Below are positions 8,945-16,594 of a stretch of 64,000 nucleotides of DNA, piece after piece. The position numbers and the translations under genes were made by a program. The notes under the pieces were generated by a model, which had not been told where the DNA came from, made no database searches, and worked only from the letters and a program-made list of their open reading frames with translations. The stretch is from Novosphingobium chloroacetimidivorans (lineage in GTDB: Bacteria; Pseudomonadota; Alphaproteobacteria; Sphingomonadales; Sphingomonadaceae): positions 1 to 64,000 of the forward strand of contig NZ_JACHLR010000010.1 in the NCBI RefSeq assembly GCF_014204535.1, read 5' to 3'. The first letter of the stretch is position 1, and every line of letters begins with the position of its first letter.

Positions 8945-9419
8945 TATCCGGGTCGAGATACCAGGACGGTCCCTCGACGAAGTTAGGATCGGCGTTGACC
9001 AGCGGCCCGTCGGGCTTGGTCGACACATAGGGATTGACCAGCGGCATGGTTCGCGACTTGTCGTGCGCGAGACGCGTTGTCAGCTGGGCGCGCTCCAGCA
9101 GCTTCTCCTCCAGCCACATGAGGTCATCGAGGACGCGCACCACGCCGCGTCCCGCGAGGCTGAAGTAGAGGCAGCGCTGATAGTCGTCACACCCGGTCGA
9201 AAGGATACGCGCGAGCCGCGCCTTGCCGCCGATCTCGCCTTCATGGACCCACTGCACCGCCTCGCGCAACTCGCGGGCCGCGTAATACGCATCTTCCGGG
9301 CCAACACCGATCGACAGCGCCGCAAGGGCGCGCCGGGTGGGCGTGTTGAGAGGATCAAGACTTTCGTCTCGCAGGTTCAGGTCGAGATCGAAACGATCAA
9401 CAAAAGCATTGGCCTTCAT
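8928..9419 (-). CDS. Hypothetical protein (163 aa), only minus-strand gene of this stretch
   Basis: Read on the minus strand, the ATG at 9419 is preceded by GGAGGAG 6-12 bases upstream, a near-perfect ribosome site, which supports a real gene. The protein starts MKANAFVDRFDLDLNL and has a helical centre (REAVQWVHEGEIGGKARLARIL), with a Pro/Asp-rich tail. No known motif. It converges on the nuclease gene and is oriented against the rest of the leading region. Confidence 0.6.
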   Translation of the reverse strand: MKANAFVDRFDLDLNLRDESLDPLNTPTRRALAALSIGVGPEDAYYAARELREAVQWVHEGEIGGKARLARILSTGCDDYQRCLYFSLAGRGVVRVLDDLMWLEEKLLERAQLTTRLAHDKSRTMPLVNPYVSTKPDGPLVNADPNFVEGPSWYLDPDITGPY

Positions 9420-9528
9420 CTTACACTCCTCCTGCGTAGGAACGTAACGTGAACATATGGCGCCGTCAACCGATCCTCTCTCTTCTTCGCGGCTTCTTTG
9501 ACTCTGCTTAAGAGCTCAGCTGAAGGCC

Positions 9529-9571
9529 AGGAGAGGAGGGGGAGGGTACCCGTGCGTCCGACGAACGGACG
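9529..9571 (+). promoter_or_regulatory. Purine tract plus hairpin leader (family member 2)
   Basis: AGGAGAGGAGGGGGAGGG (9529-9546) is followed by a perfect 6-bp hairpin, CGTCCG (9555-9560) with CGGACG (9566-9571). The sequence after the hairpin gives GGAG then ATG at 9589. The same layout of purine tract, hairpin, ribosome site and ATG precedes the genes at 11739, 19750 and 21923, with unrelated hairpin sequences. Confidence 0.6.
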
Positions 9572-9588
9572 TCATGGAGATCCGCGAG

Positions 9589-10845
9589 ATGACCGAACCC
9601 TTCATCGTCACCGAGGCGAGCACCTGGATCGCCCGCGGCCGAACTCCCGAGCATGCCGAGGCTTTGGCGCAGGCGTGGCGAGACTTCCCCGACCTTCAAC
9701 CAAGCGCGCCTCTGGCGGACCGCATGGAACGCATGCGCCAGCGCGTGGCGGCCATGCGCCCTGTGAACGACGCGATCTCGGAACAGACTGCCCGGGACCG
9801 TGAGGCCGCCAACTTCGCGTTCACGACGCGGCGGATCGACGCCGGCGCGCACGATGCACGCGACATCGCGATCCTGCATGCACGCGACACCTACGGTTAT
9901 CGGTGGCTGGCCGCCGTCCGATACAGCGAAGGCCGGCTTGCAGCTGAGGCCGGTTGGACGCGCCGGAACGTCCTCGACGAACCGGAAGCCTATGCCCGGG
10001 GCTTCGCAGACGGCGGCGGCGACGAGGCCGACATCTTCGATGCGGCGCGCCGCAGCTTCGCCGCCGCACGAGACGCCGCCGCATTGAAAGAGGACGCTGC
10101 GGCGGGACGTCCACTGCCAAGCACTTGGCCCAAGCCGAGCGATCAACACCGCCCCGCCAGCTGGCCGCGCCGCCTGCTCATCATCGCCGAGCAGCCTGCC
10201 TCCTCGCTTGCCTTGCTCGCGCAAGTGCCGATCGGCGCCGTGGTGGTCCTGACGTCCTCTCGCGGCTTCGTCCCGCTTGCCGATCTCGGTAACGATGTGG
10301 CCGAGGCAATGACCCCCGCGCAAGCCGACGCCCTGGCTGTCGATCCGACACAGCATGCTTCACTTCTTGCAACCCTCGCGGGTCGCGAGGTCGACGATGT
10401 TCTGGTCGCGGCCGATGGCGAGTACCTGCGCGTCATCGACGCACACGCGCGCGCCCTTCCGCTCTGCCGGACCATGGAGCGCACGCGCAACACGCCGCTC
10501 CAGCAGCGCCAGCATTTGCGCCTCTGGCTCGCGCGGGGCTTCGCTCCCGGCGAGAACCTGGGTGCCGGCCACATCCGCTGGAGCAAGCGCGCCCAGGGCT
10601 TCGCTGCAAGCCTGGGTGAGTTCAAGGCGAGGGTGGATCCATCCCACACGGGCCGGGGTGCCCGTATCCTCATCACGACTGAAGGCGGGCTCCCGGCGAC
10701 GGGCTTCGCCACGTCTGCCGGCGCGATCCTCGATCCCGAGGTCCAGGTGACCAGCAAGGCGCGGCTCAAGGCCGAGATGGAGCGCGCGCTGCGCGCCTTC
10801 GGCGCTGCGACGCGGCTCATCGGCGCCAATCAGGTTCTGGTCTGA
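9589..10845 (+). CDS. Hypothetical plasmid protein (418 aa)
   Basis: A long soluble protein without a motif I recognise. The N-terminal half is Arg/Asp/Ala-rich and helical, with DTYGYRWLAAVRYSEG and YARGFADGGGDEADIF; the C-terminal half has a beta-rich segment (RPASWPRRLLIIAEQ, SSLALLAQVPIGAVVVLTS) and ends AATRLIGANQVLV. An in-frame ATG at 9574 exists, but 9589 follows a GGAG at normal spacing and keeps the leader architecture shared with sister genes. It probably forms a unit with the Mom-like gene 34 bases downstream. Confidence 0.65.
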   Translation: MTEPFIVTEASTWIARGRTPEHAEALAQAWRDFPDLQPSAPLADRMERMRQRVAAMRPVNDAISEQTARDREAANFAFTTRRIDAGAHDARDIAILHARDTYGYRWLAAVRYSEGRLAAEAGWTRRNVLDEPEAYARGFADGGGDEADIFDAARRSFAAARDAAALKEDAAAGRPLPSTWPKPSDQHRPASWPRRLLIIAEQPASSLALLAQVPIGAVVVLTSSRGFVPLADLGNDVAEAMTPAQADALAVDPTQHASLLATLAGREVDDVLVAADGEYLRVIDAHARALPLCRTMERTRNTPLQQRQHLRLWLARGFAPGENLGAGHIRWSKRAQGFAASLGEFKARVDPSHTGRGARILITTEGGLPATGFATSAGAILDPEVQVTSKARLKAEMERALRAFGAATRLIGANQVLV

Positions 10846-10879
10846 GCGACCACTTCCTCCCGAACAAGGCTTACCAACA

Positions 10880-11680
10880 ATGCAGACATCCCGAAGCCAG
10901 CGCTGGCGGGAACGGCGTGCCATGTGGTCGACCGATCTCACACTGGTCGATCCGCGCGCCTACAGCGTGGACGTCATCAGCCACGCAGACGCGGCCGCGT
11001 TCATCGCCCGGCACCACTACTTGCCGAGCTACCCTGCAGCACAGCTTGCCGTGGGCCTCTTCGGCAAAGGCGCGCGGCTCGACGGCGTCGCCGTCTTCGC
11101 GCGCCCTGTCACCGATGCCGTCATCACCGCACATACAGGTTTCGGGGAGCCGGCGCGCGGCACGGTACTATCCCGGCTGATCCTCACCGACAGCGTGCCC
11201 CAGAACGGTGAGAGCCTGTTCGTCTCGCGCGCCTTTCGCGTACTGCGCCGCGAACGCCCGACGATCGAGGCCGTGGTCTCCTATTCCGATCCGCAGGCCG
11301 GACACATCGGCAAGGTCTACCAGGCCCTGTCGGGCGCTTACCGCGCCACGACCAAGCCGCGAACCGTGCTCCGCCTCGACGGCGCCACGATCTCAGGCCG
11401 TACACTGTCGAAGATACGCTCGCTCCACTGCGGTCACGCCGGCGCGATCGACCAGCTCGTGCGGGCAGGACTGCCGGCGCCTTGCGCCGGTGAGCATCCC
11501 GCCACCTGGCTCGAGCGCATGCAGCGGGAGCGCCGCCTCCTCCGCCATCGCCAGGAAGGCCTGTTCACCTACTGCTTCGAGTTGACCCGGGAGGCGCGCC
11601 GGCGTGGCCGAGCGCTCCCGCGTCTGCCCTATCCCAAGCTCCTGCCGATACCTCACCCGGTGCTGCCGCTGTTCGGCTGA
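10880..11680 (+). CDS. Mom-family DNA modification protein (GNAT fold)
   Basis: The 266-residue protein shows the layout I associate with Mom-family adenine methylcarbamoylation proteins: AFIARHHYLPSYPAAQLAVGLF, then LDGVAVFARPV, a VLSRLIL...NGESLFVSRAFRVLRR block, VVSYSDPQAGHIGKVYQ and a final ISGRTLSKIRS. Phage Mu Mom converts adenines in DNA to a carbamoylmethyl form that blocks restriction enzymes. Here it lies with ardC and a DpdA-like gene, so protection of transferred DNA is the likely role. No com-like translational activator gene is evident next to it. Possible alternative: another GNAT acetyltransferase. Confidence 0.7.
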   Translation: MQTSRSQRWRERRAMWSTDLTLVDPRAYSVDVISHADAAAFIARHHYLPSYPAAQLAVGLFGKGARLDGVAVFARPVTDAVITAHTGFGEPARGTVLSRLILTDSVPQNGESLFVSRAFRVLRRERPTIEAVVSYSDPQAGHIGKVYQALSGAYRATTKPRTVLRLDGATISGRTLSKIRSLHCGHAGAIDQLVRAGLPAPCAGEHPATWLERMQRERRLLRHRQEGLFTYCFELTREARRRGRALPRLPYPKLLPIPHPVLPLFG

Positions 11681-11686
11681 CCGGCC

Positions 11687-11723
11687 GGAGAGAAGAGGGA
11701 GGGCATGGGCGTCCACCGACGCC
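11687..11723 (+). promoter_or_regulatory. Purine tract plus hairpin leader (family member 3)
   Basis: GGAGAGAAGAGGGAGGG (11687-11703) is followed by a perfect 6-bp stem, GGCGTC (11708-11713) with GACGCC (11718-11723), then AGGAGAAG and the ATG at 11739. The layout matches members at 9529, 19699 and 21876. Confidence 0.65.
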
Positions 11724-11738
11724 GCCAGGAGAAGTGAC

Positions 11739-12050
11739 ATGCCTCTCGCCCCCTCATCCGTCCCCGCTGCCAACATCGCCGAGGTCCTACAGGACGTCGT
11801 CGGTGTGATCGACATGAGCGATCCCGAGCACGGGAGCTTCGCCGACAGCGCGGCCGATTGTCTCGACGAGCTGTTGCGCCACGAGACGCCGATCCGCGCG
11901 GCGCTCGCCGCGGTCAGCGCGCCGGGCTTCATCAACACATACGGTTGTCCGTGCGGCGCCACCTTTGAGAACCTCTGGCCGGCGCAGTGCGACGACAAGT
12001 GCCCCGCGTGCGGGACAACCTGCAGCCCCACCACCAGCGCCGACCAGTGA
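11739..12050 (+). CDS. Small protein with C-terminal zinc-ribbon-like cysteines
   Basis: A 103-residue product: the first 70 residues are helical and acidic (EVLQDVVGVIDMSDPEHGSF), and the tail carries CPCGATF, then CDDKCPACGTTC. These six cysteines could bind zinc. It has a clear AGGAG site and the purine-hairpin leader. Its end lies 118 bases before the PP-loop gene; the two may be co-transcribed. No family recognised. Confidence 0.65.
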   Translation: MPLAPSSVPAANIAEVLQDVVGVIDMSDPEHGSFADSAADCLDELLRHETPIRAALAAVSAPGFINTYGCPCGATFENLWPAQCDDKCPACGTTCSPTTSADQ

Positions 12051-12168
12051 CTCACTTGCGAAAGGATACAACCAAGTCCGAGCGCGTGGCGCCGCCACAC
12101 TACCCGTCCGAACGGCTTTACTACGAGTAGCGCCTGCGGCCCTGGCCGCTTCTGCAAGGATCCCTTTT

Positions 12169-13134
12169 ATGCCAATTCCCTCCAGCGGCCTTTCGGCCGA
12201 GACGACGTCGCGCGCACGTTGCGCGCGTCCTCCCGTCGTTTTGAGCTACGGCGTGGGCGTCGATAGCACCGCGCTGCTCATTGAGCTGGTCTCGCGCGGT
12301 GAGGCTCCCGATCTCGTCCTGACGGCCGACCCGGGCGCCGAGAAGCCGGAGACTTACGCCTACCTCGACATGATGCGAGTCTGGATGGCCGAACGCGGCA
12401 TCCGCCATGAGGTCGTGCGCTACGTCACCAAGCGCTTCAAGAATTACCCGCCCTACCAGGACCTGGCCGGGAGCTTGCTCACCAACGGCTGCCTGCCAAG
12501 CGTGGCCTTCGGCAGATCCAGCTGCAGCCTCAAATATAAGGTGGCGCCGCAGGACGCCTTTCTGCGAACATGGTCTCCCGCTCTCGCAGCGTGGGGGCGC
12601 GGCCAGAAAGTCGTGCGCCTGATCGGCTACGACTTCTCCGCGCGTGATACCCAGCGCTACCGGCACGCAGCGACGATCGAGGATCCGCTCTACGACAACC
12701 AGTACCCCTTGCGGGACTGGCGCTGGGATCGCGACGCCTGCACGAACCGGATCATCGCCGAGGGGTTGCCGGTCCCGCCCAAGAGCTCGTGCGTCTTCTG
12801 CCTGGCAATGAAGGAAGACGAGGTCCGCGCGCTTCCGCCTTACTGGCTGCGCATGATCGTTCTGATCGAAGCCCGAGCGGCGCCCCGCCTGCGCAAGGTC
12901 GAGGGCCTGTGGCGCCGATCGACCCGATCGCGTCCGGGCCGCATGACCGATTTCATCCGCGCCGAGCGCCTGCTTGACGAGACCGAGATCGACGAGATCA
13001 TCCGCTCCGCACCCACTGAGCTCGTCCGATATCAGGACGCGGCCGCCAATCATCCCATCGAGATCAGGCCCACACTCGCGACTTGGCTGACACGCTTCCA
13101 CACCCGGTTCGAGGATCCAGCACCATGCCTGTAA
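12169..13134 (+). CDS. PP-loop (PAPS-reductase/DndC-like) ATPase with possible Fe-S cysteines
   Basis: The PP-loop SYGVGVDSTALL at residues 26-37 marks the adenine-nucleotide alpha-hydrolase fold used by PAPS reductases, DndC, QueC and tRNA thiolases. Cysteines at 108 (NGC), 119 (SSCS) and the CVFC pair at 208-211 could hold an Fe-S cluster, as in several DNA- or RNA-sulfur enzymes. The ATG at 12169 follows AAGGA. Function cannot be fixed: sulfate reduction is unlikely in this context because no sulfur-assimilation gene is near, and nucleic-acid modification is more in keeping with the Mom-like and DpdA-like genes. Overlaps the next gene by 10 bases. Confidence 0.75.
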   Translation: MPIPSSGLSAETTSRARCARPPVVLSYGVGVDSTALLIELVSRGEAPDLVLTADPGAEKPETYAYLDMMRVWMAERGIRHEVVRYVTKRFKNYPPYQDLAGSLLTNGCLPSVAFGRSSCSLKYKVAPQDAFLRTWSPALAAWGRGQKVVRLIGYDFSARDTQRYRHAATIEDPLYDNQYPLRDWRWDRDACTNRIIAEGLPVPPKSSCVFCLAMKEDEVRALPPYWLRMIVLIEARAAPRLRKVEGLWRRSTRSRPGRMTDFIRAERLLDETEIDEIIRSAPTELVRYQDAAANHPIEIRPTLATWLTRFHTRFEDPAPCL

Positions 13135-13471
13135 TCGACACCGAGGCGATCGCCCGCCTTAATGACCGCGCTCGCCATGGGCTCGATCGTCGCGCGCGCA
13201 TCGTCATGACACGTACCCTGCTCGGCAAGCTCACCGATGACACGTCGATGGGGAGGTCTTCGCCCAGGCTGCGACGCTGTCGGCCATTCGCAAGTGCACC
13301 TTCGGGACCGGAATCCCTGAGCGAAACTTCGCGCGTTTCCAGATCAACGGTACGCCGGCGCTCATGAGGATCGACTACTATGCCGAGGACATGGTCCACG
13401 GCGCCGAGGATCCCGCCGACGCTTCCACCACGATCCGCGTCGTCACCATCATGACGCCCGAGGACGACTGA
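13125..13471 (+). pseudogene. DUF3768-family gene broken by a one-base frameshift
   Basis: The first 43 codons (MPVIDTEAIARLNDRARHGL to TDDTSMG) match the start of DUF3768 proteins. From 13253 the family continues one frame back: EVFAQAATLSAIRKCTF, then MRIDYYAEDMVHGAEDPADA and TIRVVTIMTPEDD with a stop at 13469-13471. DUF3768 proteins as I know them have 'IDYYD..L..GS.DPADP..T.RVLTIM'. The shift sits in GGGG at 13250-13253; a fifth G would restore one 115-residue frame. It may be a true lesion, a sequencing homopolymer error, or slippage. The start overlaps the PP-loop gene. Confidence 0.65.
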
Positions 13472-13544
13472 CCGGCTGCGCCAACGCACCGGTCAGCGCC
13501 TTCCAGCGGTCCGCCGCTTCAATCCATCCAGGTTCAACCCCGCT

Positions 13545-13561
13545 CCGGGCAAGCCGCCCGG
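13545..13561 (+). promoter_or_regulatory. Short perfect hairpin before the gene at 13587
   Basis: CCGGGC (13545-13550) pairs with GCCCGG (13556-13561) across a 5-base loop, 25 bases before an ATG served by GAAGGAG. It resembles the leader hairpins at 9555, 11708, 19722 and 21892 but lacks the purine tract, and it has no T-run so it is not a standard terminator. Confidence 0.4.
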
Positions 13562-13586
13562 CGCACCATCGTGAAGGAGTACCCAC

Positions 13587-13934
13587 ATGACCCCTCAAAT
13601 CGCCGCTCTGCGCATCGGGCGAAGCATCATCGGCGTCGAAGCCGACATGGATCAGCTCCTTGTGAAATCCAGTCAGCTGATGATCGAGATGGCCTCAGCG
13701 CGGGCCGCCACCGGCGTCGAAGCACATACTCTGCAGCAGCCAATGGTCCGGGTCGCCAATCTTCAGCGGTCCCTCATGGAGGCCCGCTCCGAGTTGGTCC
13801 GGGCGCACCGCGACCTGTCCAACCTGGCTGAGAAAATGGACATCGGCTTCCAATGCCCGGATTCCGCCTCGCTGGAAGGTGAGACGCATGCCGCGCGTCA
13901 CTCCGCTGCTGGCACATTGGCTACTCTCGCCTGA
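13587..13934 (+). CDS. Hypothetical helical protein (115 aa)
   Basis: The ATG follows GAAGGAG by 8 bases. The first 90 residues are strongly helical with heptad-like hydrophobics (VEADMDQLLVKSSQLMIEMA, then LQRSLMEARSELVRAHRDLS). This suggests a coiled-coil adaptor or DNA-binding accessory; no known family. The C-terminus is Ala/Thr-rich. Confidence 0.6.
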   Translation: MTPQIAALRIGRSIIGVEADMDQLLVKSSQLMIEMASARAATGVEAHTLQQPMVRVANLQRSLMEARSELVRAHRDLSNLAEKMDIGFQCPDSASLEGETHAARHSAAGTLATLA

Positions 13935-14073
13935 AGCACCGAGCGAAACATCAGACGCGCCGGGCAACCGGCGCGTCATCCCTGGCGCGCTTGACGCCCT
14001 ACTGACCACATTCACGATCGTTTTCGAGAGAACCGCTGAGCAGTTGCTTCATCACTCTGACCAGGAGCAGACC

Positions 14074-14406
14074 ATGAGCCGATATGAATTACAGCCCAAA
14101 TCCTACACGCCGCGCGTTGCCAGTGTTGTCGTTGGTTGGGACCGACCCCTGAATACCTTCTTCGCGCAGGTGTTCATGAAATCCCGCATTCCGGGTGACG
14201 AGCCGGAGGCCACCATCTGGGAGGGTACCGAGTTGGGCCAGATCCAGAGCGCTGCCGAAGCGCTGGCGCTGGTCGACGCATACGCAGACGTGCCGGTAGA
14301 CATGGCTGCGCGCCTCGAAGCCGACCGAGATAACTCGCGCTCTCAGGCGCACGGCCCGAGGCAGCTTGGCATGAAGCGGCTCATCTTCCCGCCTTCCAAC
14401 GACTGA
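14074..14406 (+). CDS. Hypothetical plasmid protein (110 aa)
   Basis: Starts MSRYELQPKSYTPRVASVVV after CAGGAG. A central segment VVGWDRPLNTFFAQVF and TIWEGTELGQIQSAAEALAL suggests a small alpha/beta fold. No motif or family recognised. It is the last gene before a 570-base structured non-coding stretch. Confidence 0.6.
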   Translation: MSRYELQPKSYTPRVASVVVGWDRPLNTFFAQVFMKSRIPGDEPEATIWEGTELGQIQSAAEALALVDAYADVPVDMAARLEADRDNSRSQAHGPRQLGMKRLIFPPSND

Positions 14407-14976
14407 ACCGTTGCTCCTAGCGGCACAAACCGCCCGCCAGGCTCAGGACCGTCGATCCTGGCAATGACCTGCAGGTACCTTGCAAGGTGGGCCACCCTAC
14501 ACCCAGCGACGTGGAGGCGAGCGACGACAACCATGCCGCGAGTTGCGGGAGAGGGCAGCGGTGCTCGGCCTCGCAGGTAAACGTGAAACCGAGAGATCCC
14601 TGGCGCGCCGGTCTCGTTGATGAAGAATGCCCTCGCAGGCGCTTCGCGGGCAGCGAGAGGGTCGGGCAGCGCCCTTGCAGCAGGCCTCGATCGTCTGGTG
14701 GAGACGACGGGGCGAGCTAAGACCTTGCTCAGCAGCGGTTCGTCCGTGGCCGGTTAAATCCAGCAAGCTTCCCCGCCGTTGAAGTGCCACCTGCGGCGAG
14801 CGCCGGCCGATCACAACCCCCTCCGGTCACCCGTGTTGCCGCTGCGCGGCTGCCCGCGCCAGCTCCCTTCAGGGGTTCCCCTCCCGCTTCGCGTCCGGTG
14901 TGATCGGCCAACGCACGCCGCTCTTCGGTGTCACCGGCGGGAAAGCCCGCTGGACCCAACCTAGGAGCGAACCGCC
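14407..14976. other. 570-base non-coding stretch before ssb, rich in inverted repeats
   Basis: No frame here has convincing protein character or a ribosome site. The second half is highly structured: the 11-bp inverted repeat at 14805-14815/14899-14909, a GCGCGG-loop-CCGCGC hairpin near 14845 and a small CCCTTCAGGGG hairpin near 14870, all within 170 bases of the ssb start. Candidate roles are a long ssb leader RNA or a folded ssDNA promoter used during transfer. Confidence 0.5.
14805..14909 (+). promoter_or_regulatory. 105-nt stem-loop upstream of ssb
   Basis: GGCCGATCACA (14805-14815) is the exact reverse complement of TGTGATCGGCC (14899-14909), and flanking GCG/CGC can extend the stem after a two-base interruption. 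The enclosed 83 bases form smaller hairpins. The ssb ATG lies 67 bases further on. Large interrupted stem-loops upstream of leading-region genes resemble Frpo/ssi ssDNA promoters in layout, though no -10/-35 can be assigned with confidence. Confidence 0.5.
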
Positions 14977-15294
14977 ATGAACAACGTCAACCTCGCCGGC
15001 CGCGTCGCCAAGACCGAAGCCCGCAACAACGTCACCACCCTGATCGTCGCTACCGACCGCGTGAAGCTGCGCGAGGGCAAGACCTACATCGACGAAGAAA
15101 CCGGCTACACCGCCAAGGAAACCGAGTTTCACAAGGTCACCTGCTTCAACGGCCTCGGCAAGGCCGCCGCGACCCGCAACCCGGGCGACGTGGTCGCCAT
15201 CGCCGGCCGCATCCACTACTCGCGCTGGGAAGACCGGGACGGCAACACCCGCTACGGCTGCGAGATCATCGCCGACAAGATCGACTTCTTCTGA
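14977..15294 (+). CDS. ssb: Single-stranded DNA-binding protein (SSB)
   Basis: A compact 105-residue OB-fold protein: NLAGRVAKTEARN at the start, TEFHKVTCFNGLGKAAA in the middle and DVVAIAGRIHYSRWEDRDGN in the third strand. It lacks the long Gly/Pro-rich linker and DDDIPF-type acidic tail of chromosomal SSB, though it ends ADKIDFF, a short acidic/aromatic tip. Plasmid SSBs coat the incoming T-strand and are typical of leading regions. Ribosome site TAGGAG lies 9 bases upstream. A strong terminator follows immediately. Confidence 0.85.
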   Translation: MNNVNLAGRVAKTEARNNVTTLIVATDRVKLREGKTYIDEETGYTAKETEFHKVTCFNGLGKAAATRNPGDVVAIAGRIHYSRWEDRDGNTRYGCEIIADKIDFF

Positions 15295-15302
15295 GCCTTA
15301 GA

Positions 15303-15327
15303 GGGCGGCGCCAAGGCGCCGCCCTTT
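15303..15327 (+). terminator. Rho-independent terminator after ssb
   Basis: A perfect 10-bp stem, GGGCGGCGCC (15303-15312) with GGCGCCGCCC (15315-15324), is followed by TTT. It starts 9 bases after the ssb stop. Confidence 0.8.
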
Positions 15328-15356
15328 CGCTTACGCTCCAGCTGGAGACGCGAACG

Positions 15357-15791
15357 ATGAGAAACTTTCACATCACCGCCGCCACCGCAGATCAAGCCGC
15401 CCGCCGCCTCAAGGACCTCGAGCACTACGCCGATCGGCGCGACCAGCTGATCGACATGCTCGACCTAGACGCTCTCGGGCCCGGCCAGCTCTACACCATC
15501 TTCCAGGAGCAGGACGCCATCGAGGAGGCGATCGATTGGGGTTACCTCCACGTCGAGCACCTGGCGCGCATGGAAGCTCTCGCGCTGAGCTCGCGCAGCC
15601 GGTGCTCTTGGCCGCCTGATTGGTTCCAGGTTCGCGCCAGGGCTTCGCCCTGGCGCTTGGAGTGCGCTGCGAGCGCGGCTCAGCGGCATCGAGCCACTTC
15701 GCCGCGATCGCTCACAGACCCTCGGAATTGCACTTGCCAAGGCTCCAGGCGAGACGCGGATGCTGTGCGCCATTCGCCGCATGCTGCCTGA
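15357..15791 (+). CDS. Small helical hypothetical protein, 3' end probably frameshifted
   Basis: The ATG at 15357 begins MRNFHITAATADQAARRLKD, with a clearly protein-like acidic helical stretch to about residue 84 (QLYTIFQEQDAIEEAIDWGY, HVEHLARMEALAL). Beyond residue 85 the reading becomes Arg/Ser/Trp-rich and runs through a terminator-like hairpin (15634-15656), which suggests the natural stop has been lost. Shifting frame near 15597 gives PVLLAA and a stop at 15618-15620, a plausible native end. Function unknown. Confidence 0.5.
   Translation: MRNFHITAATADQAARRLKDLEHYADRRDQLIDMLDLDALGPGQLYTIFQEQDAIEEAIDWGYLHVEHLARMEALALSSRSRCSWPPDWFQVRARASPWRLECAASAAQRHRATSPRSLTDPRNCTCQGSRRDADAVRHSPHAA
15634..15658 (+). 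terminator. Strong hairpin, terminator-like
   Basis: A perfect 10-bp stem GCGCCAGGGC (15634-15643) with GCCCTGGCGC (15647-15656), loop TTC, followed by only TT. It sits where the transcript of the preceding gene would be expected to end, and a 33-nt nested hairpin follows 16 bases later. Confidence 0.55.
15674..15706 (+). repeat. 33-nt nested hairpin repeat, copy 1
   Basis: Outer stem CGCGGC (15674-15679) with GCCGCG (15701-15706); inner stem-loop AGCGGCATCGAGCCACT with loop ATCGA. Copies 2 (16562-16594) and 3 (18424-18456) have the same length and loop, but the inner stem differs here (AGCGGC/GCCACT against AGGGGC/ACCCCT) and the outer stem differs in copy 2, with pairing mostly kept. Confidence 0.65.
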
Positions 15792-16026
15792 TCTGGCTGC
15801 AAAGCGATTTCAGTTTGGCTCGGCGCTCCGGCGTCATCTGAGCCGTCCTCGTGCGCGGCTTCGACGTCGTCCCCGATCCTTGCCGCGCGGCGTAGTCCAT
15901 CGCGCTGTTCATCGCCTCGGTCTGTATCGTCGGACCCCAGTCCACGATCGGAAAGTCGTCCTGCGCCAGTGCCGCGGTCGAGGCGCTGCAGGCGAACGTC
16001 ACTGCCGCCAGCTTCAGTACCACCAT
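15712..16026 (-). CDS. Small periplasmic hypothetical protein (104 aa)
   Basis: On the minus strand, GGAGGTGAG lies just upstream of the ATG at 16026. The product starts MVVLKLAAVTFACSASTAALAQ, a Sec signal peptide with AQ-D cleavage, leaving about 82 mature residues: a PIVDWGPTIQTEAMNSAMDY segment, a Thr/Arg-rich linker and an RRAKLKSLCSQIRQHA helix with two cysteines. No family recognised. It is one of few minus-strand genes in the leading region. Confidence 0.65.
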   Translation of the reverse strand: MVVLKLAAVTFACSASTAALAQDDFPIVDWGPTIQTEAMNSAMDYAARQGSGTTSKPRTRTAQMTPERRAKLKSLCSQIRQHAANGAQHPRLAWSLGKCNSEGL

Positions 16027-16225
16027 CGAAACTCACCTCCGTCGTGATTTTCCGCCAGACAGCCTGCACAAGACGCGCGACAATACCGCGTCGCTTGCGG
16101 CGGTCTGTTGTTCGATCTGGTTGAAGTGCGCGCCTCTTCATCTTCAATCCACCTTGGACTTGTCACTTCCGACGTGCACCATGCTGCGGCTTGGAACAGC
16201 AAAGCTAACACGCGAGAGGCGCCCG

Positions 16226-16543
16226 ATGGACGATGAAACCCTGGATGAGATCGCCGACGAGCTGCGTCTGCGCGGTCTTGATGTCCGCCCGCTTGGCTAC
16301 CGCGGCATCGGATCACTCGCCCCAGTCTGGTCGATCATCGATCCCGTAGAGGACGTCGTCATCCGCATCACGATCACACCCAGCGCCAGCAACACACCCC
16401 AATTCTGGGCCGAGGCCTTCTGCAGCGTCAACGCGCGCTATGTCGTGCCCATCATCACCAAGCTGGGCGACGTCGCCAACGAGGTCCTGGTGCGCCGAGC
16501 CTGTAAACTGAGGGCCGAGCTCGCCGGCAAGGTCACCGCTTAA
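16226..16543 (+). CDS. Hypothetical small alpha/beta protein (105 aa)
   Basis: The ATG at 16226 follows GAGAGG. The product begins MDDETLDEIADELRLRGLDV, followed by beta strands (PVWSIIDPVEDVVIRITITP) and a helix (EVLVRRACKLRAELAGKVTA). The size and pattern suggest a small cytoplasmic protein; no family recognised. Confidence 0.55.
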   Translation: MDDETLDEIADELRLRGLDVRPLGYRGIGSLAPVWSIIDPVEDVVIRITITPSASNTPQFWAEAFCSVNARYVVPIITKLGDVANEVLVRRACKLRAELAGKVTA

Positions 16544-16561
16544 TCGAGGGCGCAAGGCATG

Positions 16562-16594
16562 CGCAGATCAGGGGCATCGAACCCCTCTGCTGCG
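16562..16594 (+). repeat. 33-nt nested hairpin repeat, copy 2
   Basis: Outer stem CGCAG (16562-16566) with CTGCG (16590-16594); inner AGGGGCATCGAACCCCT with loop ATCGA. The outer stem sequence differs from copies 1 and 3 yet still pairs. Confidence 0.65.

Noticed and set aside
12050..12130. Possible tiny peptide reading SERVAPPHYPSERLYYE before the PP-loop gene
   Set aside because: It looks protein-like but has no start codon apart from an internal GTG and no ribosome site; too short to support.
14887..15298. Continuous frame running through the ssb gene in another phase
   Set aside because: The SSB frame has clear OB-fold motifs and a ribosome site; the other frame is Arg-rich shadow that only becomes meaningful at the separate ATG 15357.
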